From contig NC_088776.1 in assembly GCF_954871325.1 (NCBI RefSeq), positions 39,884,569 through 39,948,568 of the forward strand: 64,000 nucleotides of DNA. The letters are read 5' to 3'. The translations under genes and the position numbers were made by a program. Source of the stretch: Gordionus sp. m RMFG-2023 (Eukaryota; Nematomorpha; Gordioida; Chordodea; Parachordodidae). Under the pieces are notes generated by a model that was given only the letters and a program-made list of their open reading frames with translations, did no database searches and was not told the origin of the DNA. Shown here in pieces: positions 38,301 through 49,993 of the stretch (the first letter of the stretch is position 1; each line of letters begins with the position of its first letter).

Positions 38301-39161
38301 GTAAATTTAAGTTAAAAATAATAATTTAATCATCTTCTTCGCATCATAATTTCTCCATTATATATCATTTTTCTTTAATCAACATTTGCATAGTCTCAAT
38401 TTGTACCGAGATTTGATTCTTTTTTCTTGAGTAGATTTGAATATCTTTTGGCTTCGTAATTTTGTTTAAAAGTAATTTGCCTGTCTGGCGTTTTTCTTAA
38501 TCTAGTAAATTTGCATGTTACCACAATTACAACAGCTATAACTGCAAATTAACCGGCATCTATTATTTGTGTTGCTATGTAATTATAGATTATTATTATG
38601 CGGCTGAGAGCATATAATTGCATATTTTAGATAAACAATAATGGTCAACTTATATATCATTTAAAATGGAAGATAATCTTTTAGAAATTTAATATATCAC
38701 AATAATTTTCTCGATTGCTTATCTAGCTTCCATCATGTCATCTAAGAGGAAGCTCTAACCACCATATAGTTTTATGATTTGGATTGGTCGTTTATATTTA
38801 AAAATTTTTGAATGGATTTAGGCCAATAAATTTTTCCTTATTAGTCCATTCTATAAAACATTGTCTAAAATGACAACAGAGAGCTGTACTAGTTTGATAA
38901 CCTTTTATCAATGTAAGTTGCTAAGAATTATATTATTGCATTATGTCGTTTATATGCCAGTTTATTTTGTATGCATAATATAATAAATGACAAAATATGA
39001 AAATCAATATAATTGTTCAGAGTTAACAAATTTTAAAATAGTATAATATATTAATATAAAATTTTGCCCGGCCTCAAATTAGGGGTTATTAGGGGGCGAA
39101 GCCCCCCTAAAAATTTTTCTAGCTGAGCTTCCTGAGATTGTGAAGGATAGCGACGCCCCTG
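35383..39161. mobile_element. hAT-type non-autonomous element (3.8 kb) inserted in a LINE
   Basis: The termini CAGTGGCGTCGCTAGGGG (left) and the complement of the right end, CAGGGGCGTCGCTATCC, form hAT-like inverted repeats. The target duplication is CATTAAAA (35375-35382) against CATTGAAA (39162-39169), 8 bp with one change. Subterminal sequence has GGGGCTCGAGCCCCCTG. I recognise no transposase. A second element is nested at about 36947-38091. A truncated copy of the same family occurs at 60433. Confidence 0.8.
36947..38091. mobile_element. hAT-type MITE nested inside the 3.8-kb element
   Basis: The left end CATAGGCTTAGCCAGGAT and the complement of the right end, TAGAGGCGTAGTCATTGGG, are decayed versions of the common hAT terminus CAGnGGCGTAGCCAGG. 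Candidate 8-bp duplications AATTTGAT and ATTCTGAT agree at six positions. It contains G/C runs near both ends and inverted CCGGCCTTCGGCCCG-type words near 37030. No coding sequence. Confidence 0.6.
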
Positions 39162-39548
39162 CATTGAAATCGCCTGATAGATAGCAGTTCTTTTAAGATA
39201 TTTTCCTTATCAATGTAAAATACTTTGTCATTGTGCGGTGCATAAATGTTGAATAGATGCACTTTCTTGTAACCTATATTCAAGGTAAGGCAGCAAATGT
39301 TATTGGAAATTGGATTAAAGCTTACAAATTTGATTAGTTTGTTATGAATTAAAATTGCCACACCTGCCCATATGTGTTCAGCATTCGAGCTGCAATATAA
39401 GATGTAATCGAGATTTCGTGCTCAGGTGAGTTTCATGTAAAAAGATTATGTCGTATCGGTGATCATTTATAGTTTGCCTAAGAATAGTCACTTTGTCACT
39501 TAGCGATCTTATATTTAAAGAAATCATCCTAGTACTATGGTCTTTCAT
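39162..39548 (-). pseudogene. LINE apurinic-type endonuclease domain, N-terminal half
   Basis: From an ATG at 39548 the minus strand reads MKDHSTRMISLNIRSLSDKV and YDIIFLHETHLST. A shift follows, then GVAILIHNKLIKFVSF, HLFNIYAPHND and LSGDFN. These are the N-terminal motifs of LINE endonucleases (LNIRSL, QETHL, GVAIL, NVYAP, GDFN). The hAT-type element is inserted exactly in the GDFN motif; on its other side the frame resumes with ASVGRP. A frameshift or stop near 39380 shows decay that is independent of the insertion. Confidence 0.8.
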
Positions 39549-39976
39549 TGTAAAAAATATTTCTTATGATCGTCATGAGATTCTCTATCTTACAGTGAGT
39601 CCGCCTTATAAGAATAGAGGGGTCATTCCATGTCAAATCAATCACTTTACAACCCGACCATCTCAGATTTTGTTAAAATTTGGTATTTACGATATATAAG
39701 TATTTTAATTGACGAATCCAAAATATTAAACTCTTAACTCTATTAGAACCGGAGATATAGGGCTTCAAAGTGGCTCAGTTTGGTCATTTTTCGAAAAAAA
39801 TGATTTTTTTAAATTGGGATAACTTTTATATTAGATGCACTATGTATATCTATTATGGCTCATTTTATAGCACTAAGTAAACTCTTGAACATATGTTAAG
39901 TAAAATTAATTTTTAATTTATACATTTTTTTTAAATTGCGGTTAAAAATTTGTAATTAATTTTTCAAAATGTTAGA

Positions 39977-40251
39977 CTAAATTTTTTTTTCCAAAATGCT
40001 TGGTCCCCAGGACATTAATGACATTCGCCAAAATAACAGGCTGGAAGGGTAGATTGCTGAAATTATGTCTTTGTAAGTCTTTATCTCAAAATCCTTATTT
40101 TTTGTTAAAGTTGCTAAATTGCTATCTATTATTAGCAACTTATCATTCTGATAGATTAGGCAGACACAAACCGTGCCACTTGAACCTGGCATTATGCAAT
40201 TTTTAGGGCGCAATGAGGCGAATTAAAAATCCGATTTTAAGAGAAGAGTAG
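39977..40251 (-). pseudogene. 3' part of the long-TIR element's own protein
   Basis: The minus strand encodes FASLRPKNCIMPGSSGTVC and VCLIYQNDKLLIIDS. This matches a protein I have seen repeatedly in invertebrate genomes with the signature LRPKWCxxAGxSGTHSVCVCxIHQNxKL; I recall it only as transposon-associated. The upstream part of the same protein is at 45770-46560, on the far side of the inserted Ty3/gypsy element. Frames downstream (to 39977) decay. Confidence 0.6.
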
Positions 40252-40256
40252 ATAGC

Positions 40257-40525
40257 TGTTGCGTTATTCCTTTATTTTATTTTTTGTTTTTTGCATTTGA
40301 ACTTTTATTATTTTGTTATAATCTAATTTTATAAACGGCGTAACCTTACTTTTTTATATATTATTTTACTTTTTTATATTTGTTTATATTCTAATTTGGA
40401 CCTATAAAAAATGTATATAATTGAAGTATGAAATGAAAAAGTTAGTTAATAAAATATATTTTTTATTTAATAAAGTTAATAAAACTTATATATCATTCAC
40501 CGGCACATATTCATGTTATTTTACA
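40257..40525 (+). repeat. 5' LTR of the young Ty3/gypsy element
   Basis: 269 bp, TG...CA ends. It matches 45495-45764 throughout except for the length of one T run. Confidence 0.95.
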
Positions 40526-40993
40526 TGGTGCCTCCAGTGAATTTTTTAAAAATAAAATTATTTTTTTTTCCTTTGTAAATATGGTTAATAAAAAAAATTA
40601 AATTATAAAATGGTACAAACAATTCTATATAAGATGGATAAAAAAAAGGGTAAGTCATTTAAAAATTATTTTCATCAAATATGTTCGCCTTCAAACTAAT
40701 TAATGTACCCCATCAAATCTCCATATACGATATTTTGTTTGAGTTAACCTATAATTCCGATGTCACCTTTTATAGGATAGACGGTACGGAGGACGTGCTG
40801 TTCGAATTTATGAACTTAAGAGATATGATTAATTGTTTCGAATTGTTAAATGGGAAACATTATATTTATGGTGACAATGATTTCATTGAATTAATCTGTA
40901 TATTTACCAAAACATGAATAGCTATACCAAAAATTTGAATTGATAAAATAATAAATATTATAATTGCTTATATATGTGTCTTATTAATTAAAT

Positions 40994-43900
40994 ATGGAAA
41001 TTAAACAAGAATTTACACATAAGATCCCTAAGTTAGTGGGTCCTCTTACTGAAATTTATTTAGATAGAATATTAAATTACTTTTCGACCAGTACATTATC
41101 GAACTCTATTAAAATTAATACTTTGCTTAATAATTTATCAGAGGAAGTTTTTGACGACATTAAGGCAATTTGTTCTGATACCGATATTTTAGATCTTAAA
41201 ATTGTGATTAAAAAGTTAACCTATCTTTTACCAGCGCTAAATTTAAATACTTTAATTAATAAATTTAATCTTCTTCAACAAAACTCATCAGAGAGTTTTA
41301 TGCTGTGGTACATTAGAGTATCGAAACTTCATAAGAAATGTAATTTTTTGGACGATAGTAGATTAAAAGAGAAATTACGGACATCTACTTTAAACGATAA
41401 AATTAAATACAAATTTTCCAAAAATTTTGACCTTACATTGAATCAGATGGTGGAATTAGGGGTGAAACTGGACTCTAGTAATATTAAGTCTGAGGATAAT
41501 GATATAAGTTATATAAATAATGATAAAAAATCCGATAAAGATAAAAATTTTTGCAGTAGAAATGATAATAATTTTCGAAATAATTTTAGAAATAATTATG
41601 ATAATAGATATAGAAATGGGAATTACAATAATAATTTTAGATACAATTATGGTAATAATAATTCGCGATACCACGATAATTATAACAATTATAACTATAA
41701 CAATTATCGCTATAATAATAATCAATCGAATTTTGGTAGAAATAATACATGGTATGATTATAATCAAAGAAAACAAATCCAATACGGTGACGGAAATCGT
41801 AACAATTACCAATCTTATTACAACAACTCAGATAATTATAGAGGTAATGATAAGTATCAGAGAAAGCAAATACAATATAACAACAACTCAAATAATTATA
41901 GAGGTAATGATAATATTCAGAGAAAGCAAATACAATATAATAACAACTCAAATAATTATAGAAGTGGCGACGAAAATAATAAAAAGCAAATACAATACAA
42001 TAATGATTACAATATGAATATTGAAGAAATTATTGAAGAGAAAGTTGATTCTACAAAGAACAAAGATGATAATGATTTTAATGTCAACAATTTATCTGGT
42101 GACGTGATTAATGACAAAGATAACGCATTTATGACTACTGTAAAAGTGAACGATGTTGTTACTTGTATGCAAGTGGACACAGGATCCAAATACACTATCA
42201 TACCTCATGGTCTGGCTAAAAAACTTGGTATTAGAGATCTTAAGAAATCCGAGCTACAACTCACTGCTTATGACGGGAATTTAATCAAAATCATAGGAAC
42301 TACTCAAGTTAAAGTGACTTATGATGGTATGTCCAAATATTTACAAGCGGTAGTGGTTGAATCAAGTAAAAATGCTTTGTTGGGACGTATGTGGATCAAT
42401 GCTTTCAAAAATATATTAAATAAATTTATAGCAAATATTGACACTAATTACGAAGATGAAATAAAAAAATTGATTAAAGAGTGTGAATCGAAATTAACTA
42501 ATGGGCCAATCAACAAAGCAAGTGTCAAGTTACATTTAAGAAATGATGCCCAACCTAAAATTATACCGCCTAGACGTATTCCTTATTCAAAAATTAATCT
42601 TGTTAGTAATGAACTTAAAAAATGGATACATGATAAAATTATTGAGCCGGTGAATGATGTCCGATGGGCAAGTCCTGTTACTGCTGTCTATAAAGAAGAT
42701 GGGAGCATTAGGCTTTGCGCTGATTTTAAGGATACTGTAAACCCAGCTCTAGAAGACTTTAGATACCCTCTACCACGAATTAATGATCTAATTGCTAAAC
42801 TTTCGGAAGGAAAGAAATTTACGAAGATTGACTTTAAAAATGCTTTCTTACAGATTCCAATTGATAAAAGTTGCAGAAATATTTTAACCATATCTACGCA
42901 TAAGGGATATTACCAATTTACTAGACTTCCTTTTGGGCTTAAGACCTCATCTGCAATTTTTCAACAGATTATGGATCAAATCTTCGGGGACATGGATGAC
43001 GTTATATTTTATATTGATGATTTACTTATAACTGGAAAAAACGATGAAGCCCACCTAAATAATATAAAAAAAGTGTTTAATAGAATATCATCGTTTGGGC
43101 TAATACCTAACTTTAATAAAAGTGTGTTCTTTAAAAACAAAGTGAGGTTCCTGGGTCATGATATTGACGCTAAGGGGATTCATGCTAATCACGACAAAAT
43201 TGAAGCAATAATTAATATGCCAGAACCAAAATCAGCTGCTGAATTATCAACATTTCTGGGAATGGCTGGCTACTATAGAAAATTTTTGAACAATTTTGCG
43301 GAAATTGCCGATCCTCTTTATAAGATTGTCAATAAAGAAAAATGGGCTTGGAATCTAGAACACTCTAAAAGTTTTAATGATCTATAGAAGTTAATTAGTC
43401 TTCCACCTGCTTTGACATATTTTAACCCTGAATTACCTATAGGGATAGCCACTGACGCATCAAAATGTGGTTTAGGAGCTGTACTATTTCATATTGAAAA
43501 AGATGGTAAAGAAAAACCTATAGCTTTCGCGTCGAGAACTTTATTAAAATCTGAAATGAATTATACCAATATTGAGCGTGAGGCTCTCGCTATAATGTTT
43601 GCCATAAAGAGATTTCAGGAATATTTAATCGGCACAAAATTTACAATTATTACTGACCATAAGCCTCTAGTTCACATCTTCACCAAGGGTCTCAAGGATA
43701 ATAGCACCATGTCGTTAAGACTCCAGAAGTGGAATATTACATTAGGAGGATATGATTTTAATATAAAGTATAAAGCCGGTAAATATAATGTTGTTCCTGA
43801 TTGCCTTTCAAGATTACCACAAGAATGTCGTGATGAAACTATTGAAAATGTAACCATTATAAATGAATATGAGGATTTACCTATTAACTTTGATCAAATC

Positions 43901-45088
43901 CGTGATGAAACTTTGAAAGATACGGAATTAAAACAAGTCATAAATGATATTAATAACAACAGACCTATAATGAATAATATTTATAAAAACATTGAATTGG
44001 AATTAAGTATAATTAAAGATTGTCTTTACAAAAGCAATAAAATTATAATTCCGTCTTCTATGAGAAAAACTATACTACAGTCATTACATGAAGGTCACTT
44101 GGGAGCAGGAAAAATCAAATCCTTAGCCAAAGATTACATGTGGTGGCCTGGCATAAATAGTGATATTGTTACGGAAGTGAAAAGTTGTGACGATTGTAAT
44201 ATTTATCACGATAATCCTATAAAGATACAAAAACCATGGGTTTCGGCAACTAAACCGTTTGAAAGGATACATATAGATTATGCGGGTCCGTTTTTCACAA
44301 AAAACTGGTTGATAATAGTCGATGCCTACAGCAAATTTCCAATTATTATTCCTGTTAAAAATATTACGACTAATGTTACTTTAAAAGAAATCTTTAAAAC
44401 TATTTCGCTATACGGAATACCTGAAACTATAGTTACTGATAACGGTACTAACTTTACGAGTAACGATTTTAAAAAATTTTGCAACAATTTTGGTATTAAA
44501 CATGTGCTTACATCTGCTTATCACCAGCAATCCAATGGCCAGGTTGAACGCATGGTTAGAACGTTCAAAACACACATGAAAAGGAATATTAAAGTAGACC
44601 CAGATATCGCACTTAGCAAATTTTTACTTAATTACAGAAATACGCGTAATGATACTACAGGAGTTACACCATCACAGAGAATGTTTAATCGAGATATTAG
44701 AATTAAATGGGACTTATTAAAACCGATGGAGGAAAAGAAGAATAAAATAAACGTCACTTTACCACGAAATAGAACTTTTAACGTAGGAGATTTTGTTTGG
44801 TATAAAATACAAGGTGATGATATATGGTGCAAAGGTATAATCACATATAAGGAAAGTGATATGATGTTCCAAATTAAGACTGAGAAAGGTATTTTGAGGA
44901 GACATTTAGATCAAATAAGAATTAGAAACTGTTTTAACACAATTATTAACAATGACTCTAAGGATTCTTTTAAGGAGGGAAGTATGGACAAAAATATAAA
45001 AATTACTGATAATAATGATATAACACCTATCTCTAGACCTGTGCGAATTAAAAATAAACCTGCTTATTTAAAAGACTATGTAACTTAA
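40994..45088 (+). pseudogene. Gag-Pol coding region of the young Ty3/gypsy element
   Basis: It begins MEIKQEFTHKIPKLVGPL. Gag (about residues 1-180) is followed by a long Asn/Tyr/Arg-rich low-complexity segment with three or four tandem copies of a RKQIQYNNNSNNYRGND-type unit; I see no CCHC knuckle. Then come retropepsin (MQVDTGSKYTIIP, ALLGRMW), reverse transcriptase (LCADFKD, TKIDFKNAFLQIP, RLPFGL, FYIDDLLITG), RNase H (ATDASKCGLGAVLF, TDHKPL), the integrase zinc finger (HEGHLGAGK ... CDDCN), the integrase core (IHIDYAGPFF, TDNGTNFTSN, SNGQVERMVR) and a C-terminal domain ending with ARPVRIKNKPAYL-like SRPVRIKNKPAYLKDYV. About one break is present. The codon use is as AT-rich as the surrounding DNA. 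Confidence 0.93.
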
Positions 45089-45494
45089 AATATAAAATAA
45101 ATATTAAATTGCATAAACTAAATTAAATATTAAAATGCTTATATTAAAACGCTAAAAATATAACAATCTTATTGATTTATCATTCTTCATTTATTCTTAT
45201 GACGAACTATTATTTCTTATTCGCAACTTATTTGTGATAATAACAATTTTGGAAAAATGATAATTAACAATTGAGTACTATCAAACAAGCTATGATCAAT
45301 GGAGACAATTTACGATATGGATATCAAGCTTGCGATTTAAACAAACCACCGTGCAAAATCGATATATACAAACCAACGATTGGACAAGCCAACGTTATGA
45401 TGATTTGTGATACAACTTGATTACCAAAATTATAAACCACTTGAACAACAAACTCTCTATGACTTCTCCGATGAAATTATCAGAAGAGGGGGAA

Positions 45495-45764
45495 TGTTGC
45501 GTTATTCCTTTATTTTATTTTTTGTTTTTTTGCATTTGAACTTTTATTATTTTGTTATAATCTAATTTTATAAACGGCGTAACCTTACTTTTTTATATAT
45601 TATTTTACTTTTTTATATTTGTTTATATTCTAATTTGGACCTATAAAAAATGTATATAATTGAAGTATGAAATGAAAAAGTTAGTTAATAAAATATATTT
45701 TTTATTTAATAAAGTTAATAAAACTTATATATCATTCACCGGCACATATTCATGTTATTTTACA
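45495..45764 (+). repeat. 3' LTR of the young Ty3/gypsy element
   Basis: 270 bp, preceded by the polypurine tract and followed by the target duplication ATAGC. Confidence 0.95.
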
Positions 45765-45769
45765 ATAGC

Positions 45770-46560
45770 TTTAAAATTTATATAGATTCCTTTAAATTAT
45801 TAAGAATTAAGCGTTTTTGAACATTAATCCTTTCATCATTTTCAATTATAGAAAGGCAATCTTTTATCCGGGCCTACTATATTCATCGTTTAAATATAAA
45901 CTTTTTGCAACGTCAACTGTGATCTGATCTATGGTTTTACCTGCCTTGGGATTAGAAGTTTAAAGAATTCCCTTTTGACCAAGAATGAATTTTGAATTAC
46001 GGATCATATAAAACGAAGCGTTAAATTGTTTTTTAATTTTGTGAATGCTCCAATTAGGAGGTAGTATCGTTAATAATTGATATTTTTGTGTTTTAGACAA
46101 TAATGAATAATTATTTTTCATATGAATTATCAAATCGTCGCTACCATTTGTATTCATCTTTGGTTGAAGAATTTTGGCAATAGCTTTTGAAAGTCTGCTG
46201 AGCTTTTTCTTGAGATATCCTTTTTCTCTTAGTCTCTTTTTTTATTGGAGAATGCCCCATTTGATTTAAAGTAGAATTTAAGGATTCTAAAAAAAGTGTA
46301 GGGAGTTACGCATTGTCGTTATTAATTGGATAATCATTTTCTATATCGGTGGAGTTTATAAAATTATTAAGTTGTAGGGATGTTGCTATCCTCTAAAATT
46401 GGAATACTATTCTTCTTTTTATATAAAAATTTCCGACACTTAGGACAAATATTATCTCCTTTGTTATTTTTATTATTACATTGTCATCCAAATCTTCACT
46501 TTTCTTAAACCTTTTTTGGAATAGTGATTTGGAAGATTCAATGGATTTGTACAAATCATA
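45770..46560 (-). pseudogene. 5' part of the long-TIR element's own protein
   Basis: Minus-strand pieces, N- to C-terminal: NICPKCRKFLYKKKNSIPIL near 46440; LESLNSTLNQMGHSPIKKET near 46260; KYQLLTILPPNWSIHKIKKQ and KFILGQKGIL (45960-46157); PKAGKTIDQITVDVAKSLYL and NDEYSRPG near 45880; and VQKRLILNNLKES near 45790. The order KYxxLTxLPxxWS ... AR/NSKxxxxxKGIL ... GKxxxxxxxxxVxxxYxxDExSRxxPG ... VQKRLxLxNLKE, followed after the retroelement by LRPKxCxxxGSSGT, matches a conserved transposon-associated protein family. Several frameshifts and stops are present. The gene was decaying before, or independently of, the retroelement insertion. Confidence 0.6.
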
Positions 46561-47318
46561 ATAAATTAATTAACTTTAAAAATTATAAATTTTAGGAAAA
46601 AGTAACAGGTAAAAAAATAGATAAATTATTGGAAAAAAGTTATTCGAAAAATCGATAATTTAATTAATGCCTACTTAATAAATGTTATTATCTATAAATT
46701 AAATTCAAGGAAATTTAATAAAATTATTTTAAATATTATGCTTACTTTAATTATTCAATAAATATTTTATTATGGAATATAAAAAATTTCTTAGATTGAC
46801 TTATATTGTTAAAATTAATATTTTAAACTCTTAAGCCATCTAGCGGATTTTATAAAAATGAGATTTTTTATAATTAATTTTTTTGGCCTCACTTTGAAAT
46901 TTTTTATATGAACAGTTCTTGATATTCTTTACAAAATATCTGAAATTTGGAAAAAAAAATTTAATCAAACATTTTGAAAAATTAATTACAAATTTTTAAC
47001 CGCAATTTAAAAATAATCTATAAATTAAAAATTAATTTTATTTAACATATGTTCAAGAGTTTACTTAGTGCTATAAAATGAGCCATAATAGAACATAATG
47101 CATCTAATATAAAAGTTATCCCAATTTAAAAAAATCATTTTTTTCGAAAAATGACCAAACTGAGCCACTTGGAAGCCCTATATCTCCGGTTCTAATAGAG
47201 TTAAGAGTCTAATATTTTGGATTCGTCAATTACAATACTTATATAACGTAAATACCAAATTTTAACAAAATCTGAGATGGTCGGGTTGTAAAGTGATTGA
47301 TTTGACATGGAATGACCC

Positions 47319-49069
47319 AGAGAACACACACGATGATAAATTGAGTATATAAGTGTTGTAAAGAATTGTAAAAAAGATTCTATAGATATATTTAATTCAA
47401 TGAGTATAATGGTACTAACTACTTTATGTATTTAGTATTTTAAATATGTTCGAGTATATATAATATTTTTTCAGAGATATATATTTAAAAAAAATGACTT
47501 TTTTAAAATATTTATTTGTTAAAGAAAAAAAAACAAGTGTGTTGAATAAAAAAATAAAATAACTTTATATGACACCATTTTATGCTGTTATATAAAGGCG
47601 TTCAAAAATTTATATAATTATATTGTTGATACAAGTTTGATGTGAAAAATATATCAAAATTAGATTGGATTACCTCCAAAGAGACATTTATTTTTTGATT
47701 CCTTTTTAAAAAAATTTCTTGATAATTGTGAATTTTTTCCTGGTTTGATATTTTCTTATGTTTACTATTACTCAAATTTATCATGGGAAAAATGGCACTA
47801 TTACATACTATCACTAATCCCAAGTGATAAGGAATTATGAAATAAAAAAATCATCATCAATATTAGCTAATGAACTAGATGAAGAATTAAATAAGATATT
47901 TTGGAAAATTAAATATCAAAAAATTTTGCAAACACCATAAAATGATATATAATATAAATACTGTAGAGTGGCCCTAATAATTAGTTCAATATAGCATAAG
48001 ATAAATGAAAAGAATAGAAAAAAATTTAGCATTTGATAAAAAAAAATACAAAGGGCCTTAAATATAATTATAATAAACAAAGTTAAAAATAAAACGCATT
48101 GAGTATTTTAATTAGCTTTTTCCTACAAAATTCTTATTTTAAAAAAATTATGGAGAAAAATATCTTGGAGAAGAGTACCCCAATTTTAGAAATTTGTTTG
48201 TTGTACCTTTTAAGTGTTTAATTTTCTTTGAAAATTGGGGTACTTTTATCTGGTGCCATGATTCATTTTTAAAAACATAGTCAGGAATGTGACTAGCCTT
48301 TACTACCTTTTTGACTATAAATATAAATAAATCAAAATATTAAGGGAGTTCTTTAAATTTTTAAGGGGGCTCAAGCCCCTTTCCCTAGAGATATTACTAA
48401 ACAGTGACTTTTTTTCAAAAACATTGTTCTATCCAGATCTAATTATATTGAAAAATGACACTATGAAATTGCAAAATCCCCTATGATTGAAAAAGGACAT
48501 TATGTGAAAAAAAAAGAAGTTATATATTAATATAAAAATCTGAAAATTTAAATCAAAGAATATGTATAATTATTGTCCTAATATACTCATAATTATGGAT
48601 GGAATTTTAACCTATGCATCCAATCTATTATTTAAAATATTTTTTAACCAACCCATTTATTTAACAATTTTTTTTAATTCACCCAAATGTTTAAAAATTT
48701 GATTTGGCTCTTTATTTATTATTTTAATATATTTTTCAAATTTTGCAAATTATAAAATAAAAAATATACTAATATCTAATCAATTAAATTTAGAAATATA
48801 CAGAGTAATAAAGTGTTAAAAGTAAAAATTGTTGTTATATTGACATGTTAGTTTTATAATGAATTATAATAAATGATAATAAATATTATGAATTTATTCA
48901 ACTCATAGGGTTAAATGTATTAACCACTCAGATTTAGATGTAAAGATTATATGTACACCCACTCTTTTAAATTATAATAAGTTTTTAAATAATTAATATT
49001 ATAATATAAGAATGGAGATTTGCCAAATAATTTGAAATAAATCTTTAATTTATCAAATTTTTATAAATA
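47319..49069. other. No gene recognised; one small hairpin
   Basis: AT-rich DNA between the long-TIR element and the mL64 gene. The minus-strand frame 47602-47823 (73 codons) has no recognisable motif. A perfect 14-bp inverted pair, AGTACCCCAATTTT at 48174-48187 and its complement at 48231-48244, encloses a 43-base loop. A fragment AAGGGGGCTCAAGCCCC near 48363 resembles hAT subterminal sequence. Confidence 0.5.
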
Positions 49070-49980
49070 TTATGTTTTGTCTGTAAAAGCTGCTATTTTT
49101 TTGGTTTCTTTATCCTGTTTTTTAGCCAATCTTTGGGCTTTCTTACGATGGACTTCCCTTTCTCCAATAAATGTTTTATATTTAGGATCAGATGCACTAA
49201 TCCTATAACCAAAATATTCTCTGGCATCTTCCAGTAGTTCATTATCCTTTTTCTTTTTAGATGTCAACTGAGTTTCTAAATCAGTTTTATTTTTGTCTTT
49301 AAAATCTTTAATCATTTTATCCATTTTTGCCATATTGAGAGTTATCTAAATAAAAAATATATTGTAGATTTTTTAAAAAAAGTTAAATCTAATAATCACT
49401 TTTTCTAAACGTATTTTATTTTTTTCTTTCATTTCTTGTTTTTCATTGTATAATTCATTTAATAATTTGGACAAAGGCTTTTCCCATTCCTTTTCAACTT
49501 CAATTTTTTGAACAACTTCCTTAGAAGTTGGCCAACAAATTGATGGATTTACATCTTTAATATAATTAAATTAACTAAAAAATATAATATTTAAAAACTT
49601 GAGATTTGGCCAAAATTTGCATATAAACTACAATTATAATTTCTTCTTAATTGCCAACTATATCTATAATTATTAAAGGATAAAATACAAGTATAATTTA
49701 TGCACCTTAAGGGAGGAATTGTTTTATGCATAAAAAGTTTTCTCTTAAGATGAGGTTTAAGACCAGATGCATCTCTTATTATGTCTTCAGTATTTTTTTC
49801 TGTATAATCAGAATTTGGATTAATTGTATTGAAAGGTAAGGTGTGTCTTTGGAAAATGTTTCTTTTATCATCTGGATGTTTTAAGTCAATATCTATAGGA
49901 GGATAAATTGCCCAGGTTCGAACTCCATTATTAAAAATTGGTCGTAATAATGGAGTTGAAATAGCTTTTAAATTATTCAT
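49070..49980 (-). CDS. GADD45GIP1: Mitochondrial large-subunit ribosomal protein mL64 (GADD45GIP1/CRIF1)
   Basis: Four exons on the minus strand: 49706-49980, 49599-49663, 49400-49554 and 49070-49345. The introns are 42, 44 and 54 bp, all GT-AG. The spliced frame is 771 bases, 256 residues. The ATG at 49980 gives MNNLKAISTPLLRPIFNNGV, a basic amphipathic mitochondrial presequence. The diagnostic core follows: YSWQLRRNYNCSLYANFGQI, NVNPSICWPTSKEV, then TLNMAKMDKMIKDF, DAREYFGYRISASDPKYKTF and a Lys-rich tail. Known mL64/CRIF1 proteins have the same order: YxxxYG...WPSPExx, MAKMPxMI, REYFGYxVDPRDxRF and a basic end. The protein is a component of the mitoribosome; a nuclear cell-cycle role is described only in vertebrates. 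It begins 13 bases after the MRPS21 stop. Confidence 0.9.
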
Positions 49981-49993
49981 AAATATGACCAAT

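Larger units (their letters stand above)
40252..45769 (+). mobile_element. Young, nearly whole Ty3/gypsy retrotransposon
   Basis: LTRs of 269 and 270 bp (40257-40525 and 45495-45764) begin TGTTGCGTTATTCC and end TTATTTTACA. They appear identical apart from one base in a homopolymer run, so the insertion is very recent. The target duplication ATAGC lies at 40252-40256 and 45765-45769. A primer-binding site candidate TGGTGCCTCCAGTGA follows the 5' LTR, and a polypurine tract AGAAGAGGGGGAA precedes the 3' LTR. The total is 5.5 kb. The coding region looks almost whole, with about one break. It is inserted in the coding region of the long-TIR DNA element. Confidence 0.95.
39620..47318. mobile_element. 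DNA element with ~350-bp terminal inverted repeats, split by a Ty3/gypsy copy
   Basis: The terminal repeats start GGGTCATTCCATGTCAAATC at 39620 and, inverted, end at 47318. They remain similar for about 350 bp (to ~39975 and from ~46965), through CCGGAGATATAGGGCTTC, GTGGCTCAGTTTGGTC and TTTAGTGCTATAAAATGAGC (or close variants). Removing the 5.5-kb retroelement leaves an element of about 2.2 kb. Its minus-strand coding region is described separately. I could not find a matching target duplication at the outer edges. The superfamily is not certain; an IS3EU-like or other less common cut-and-paste group is my guess. Confidence 0.75.

Noticed and set aside
41456-42201. Minus-strand frames inside the young Ty3/gypsy element
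   Set aside because: They are antisense translations of the Asn/Tyr-rich Gag repeat and of the protease region.
47602-47823. 73-codon minus-strand frame
   Set aside because: No motif, AT-driven composition and no splice context.
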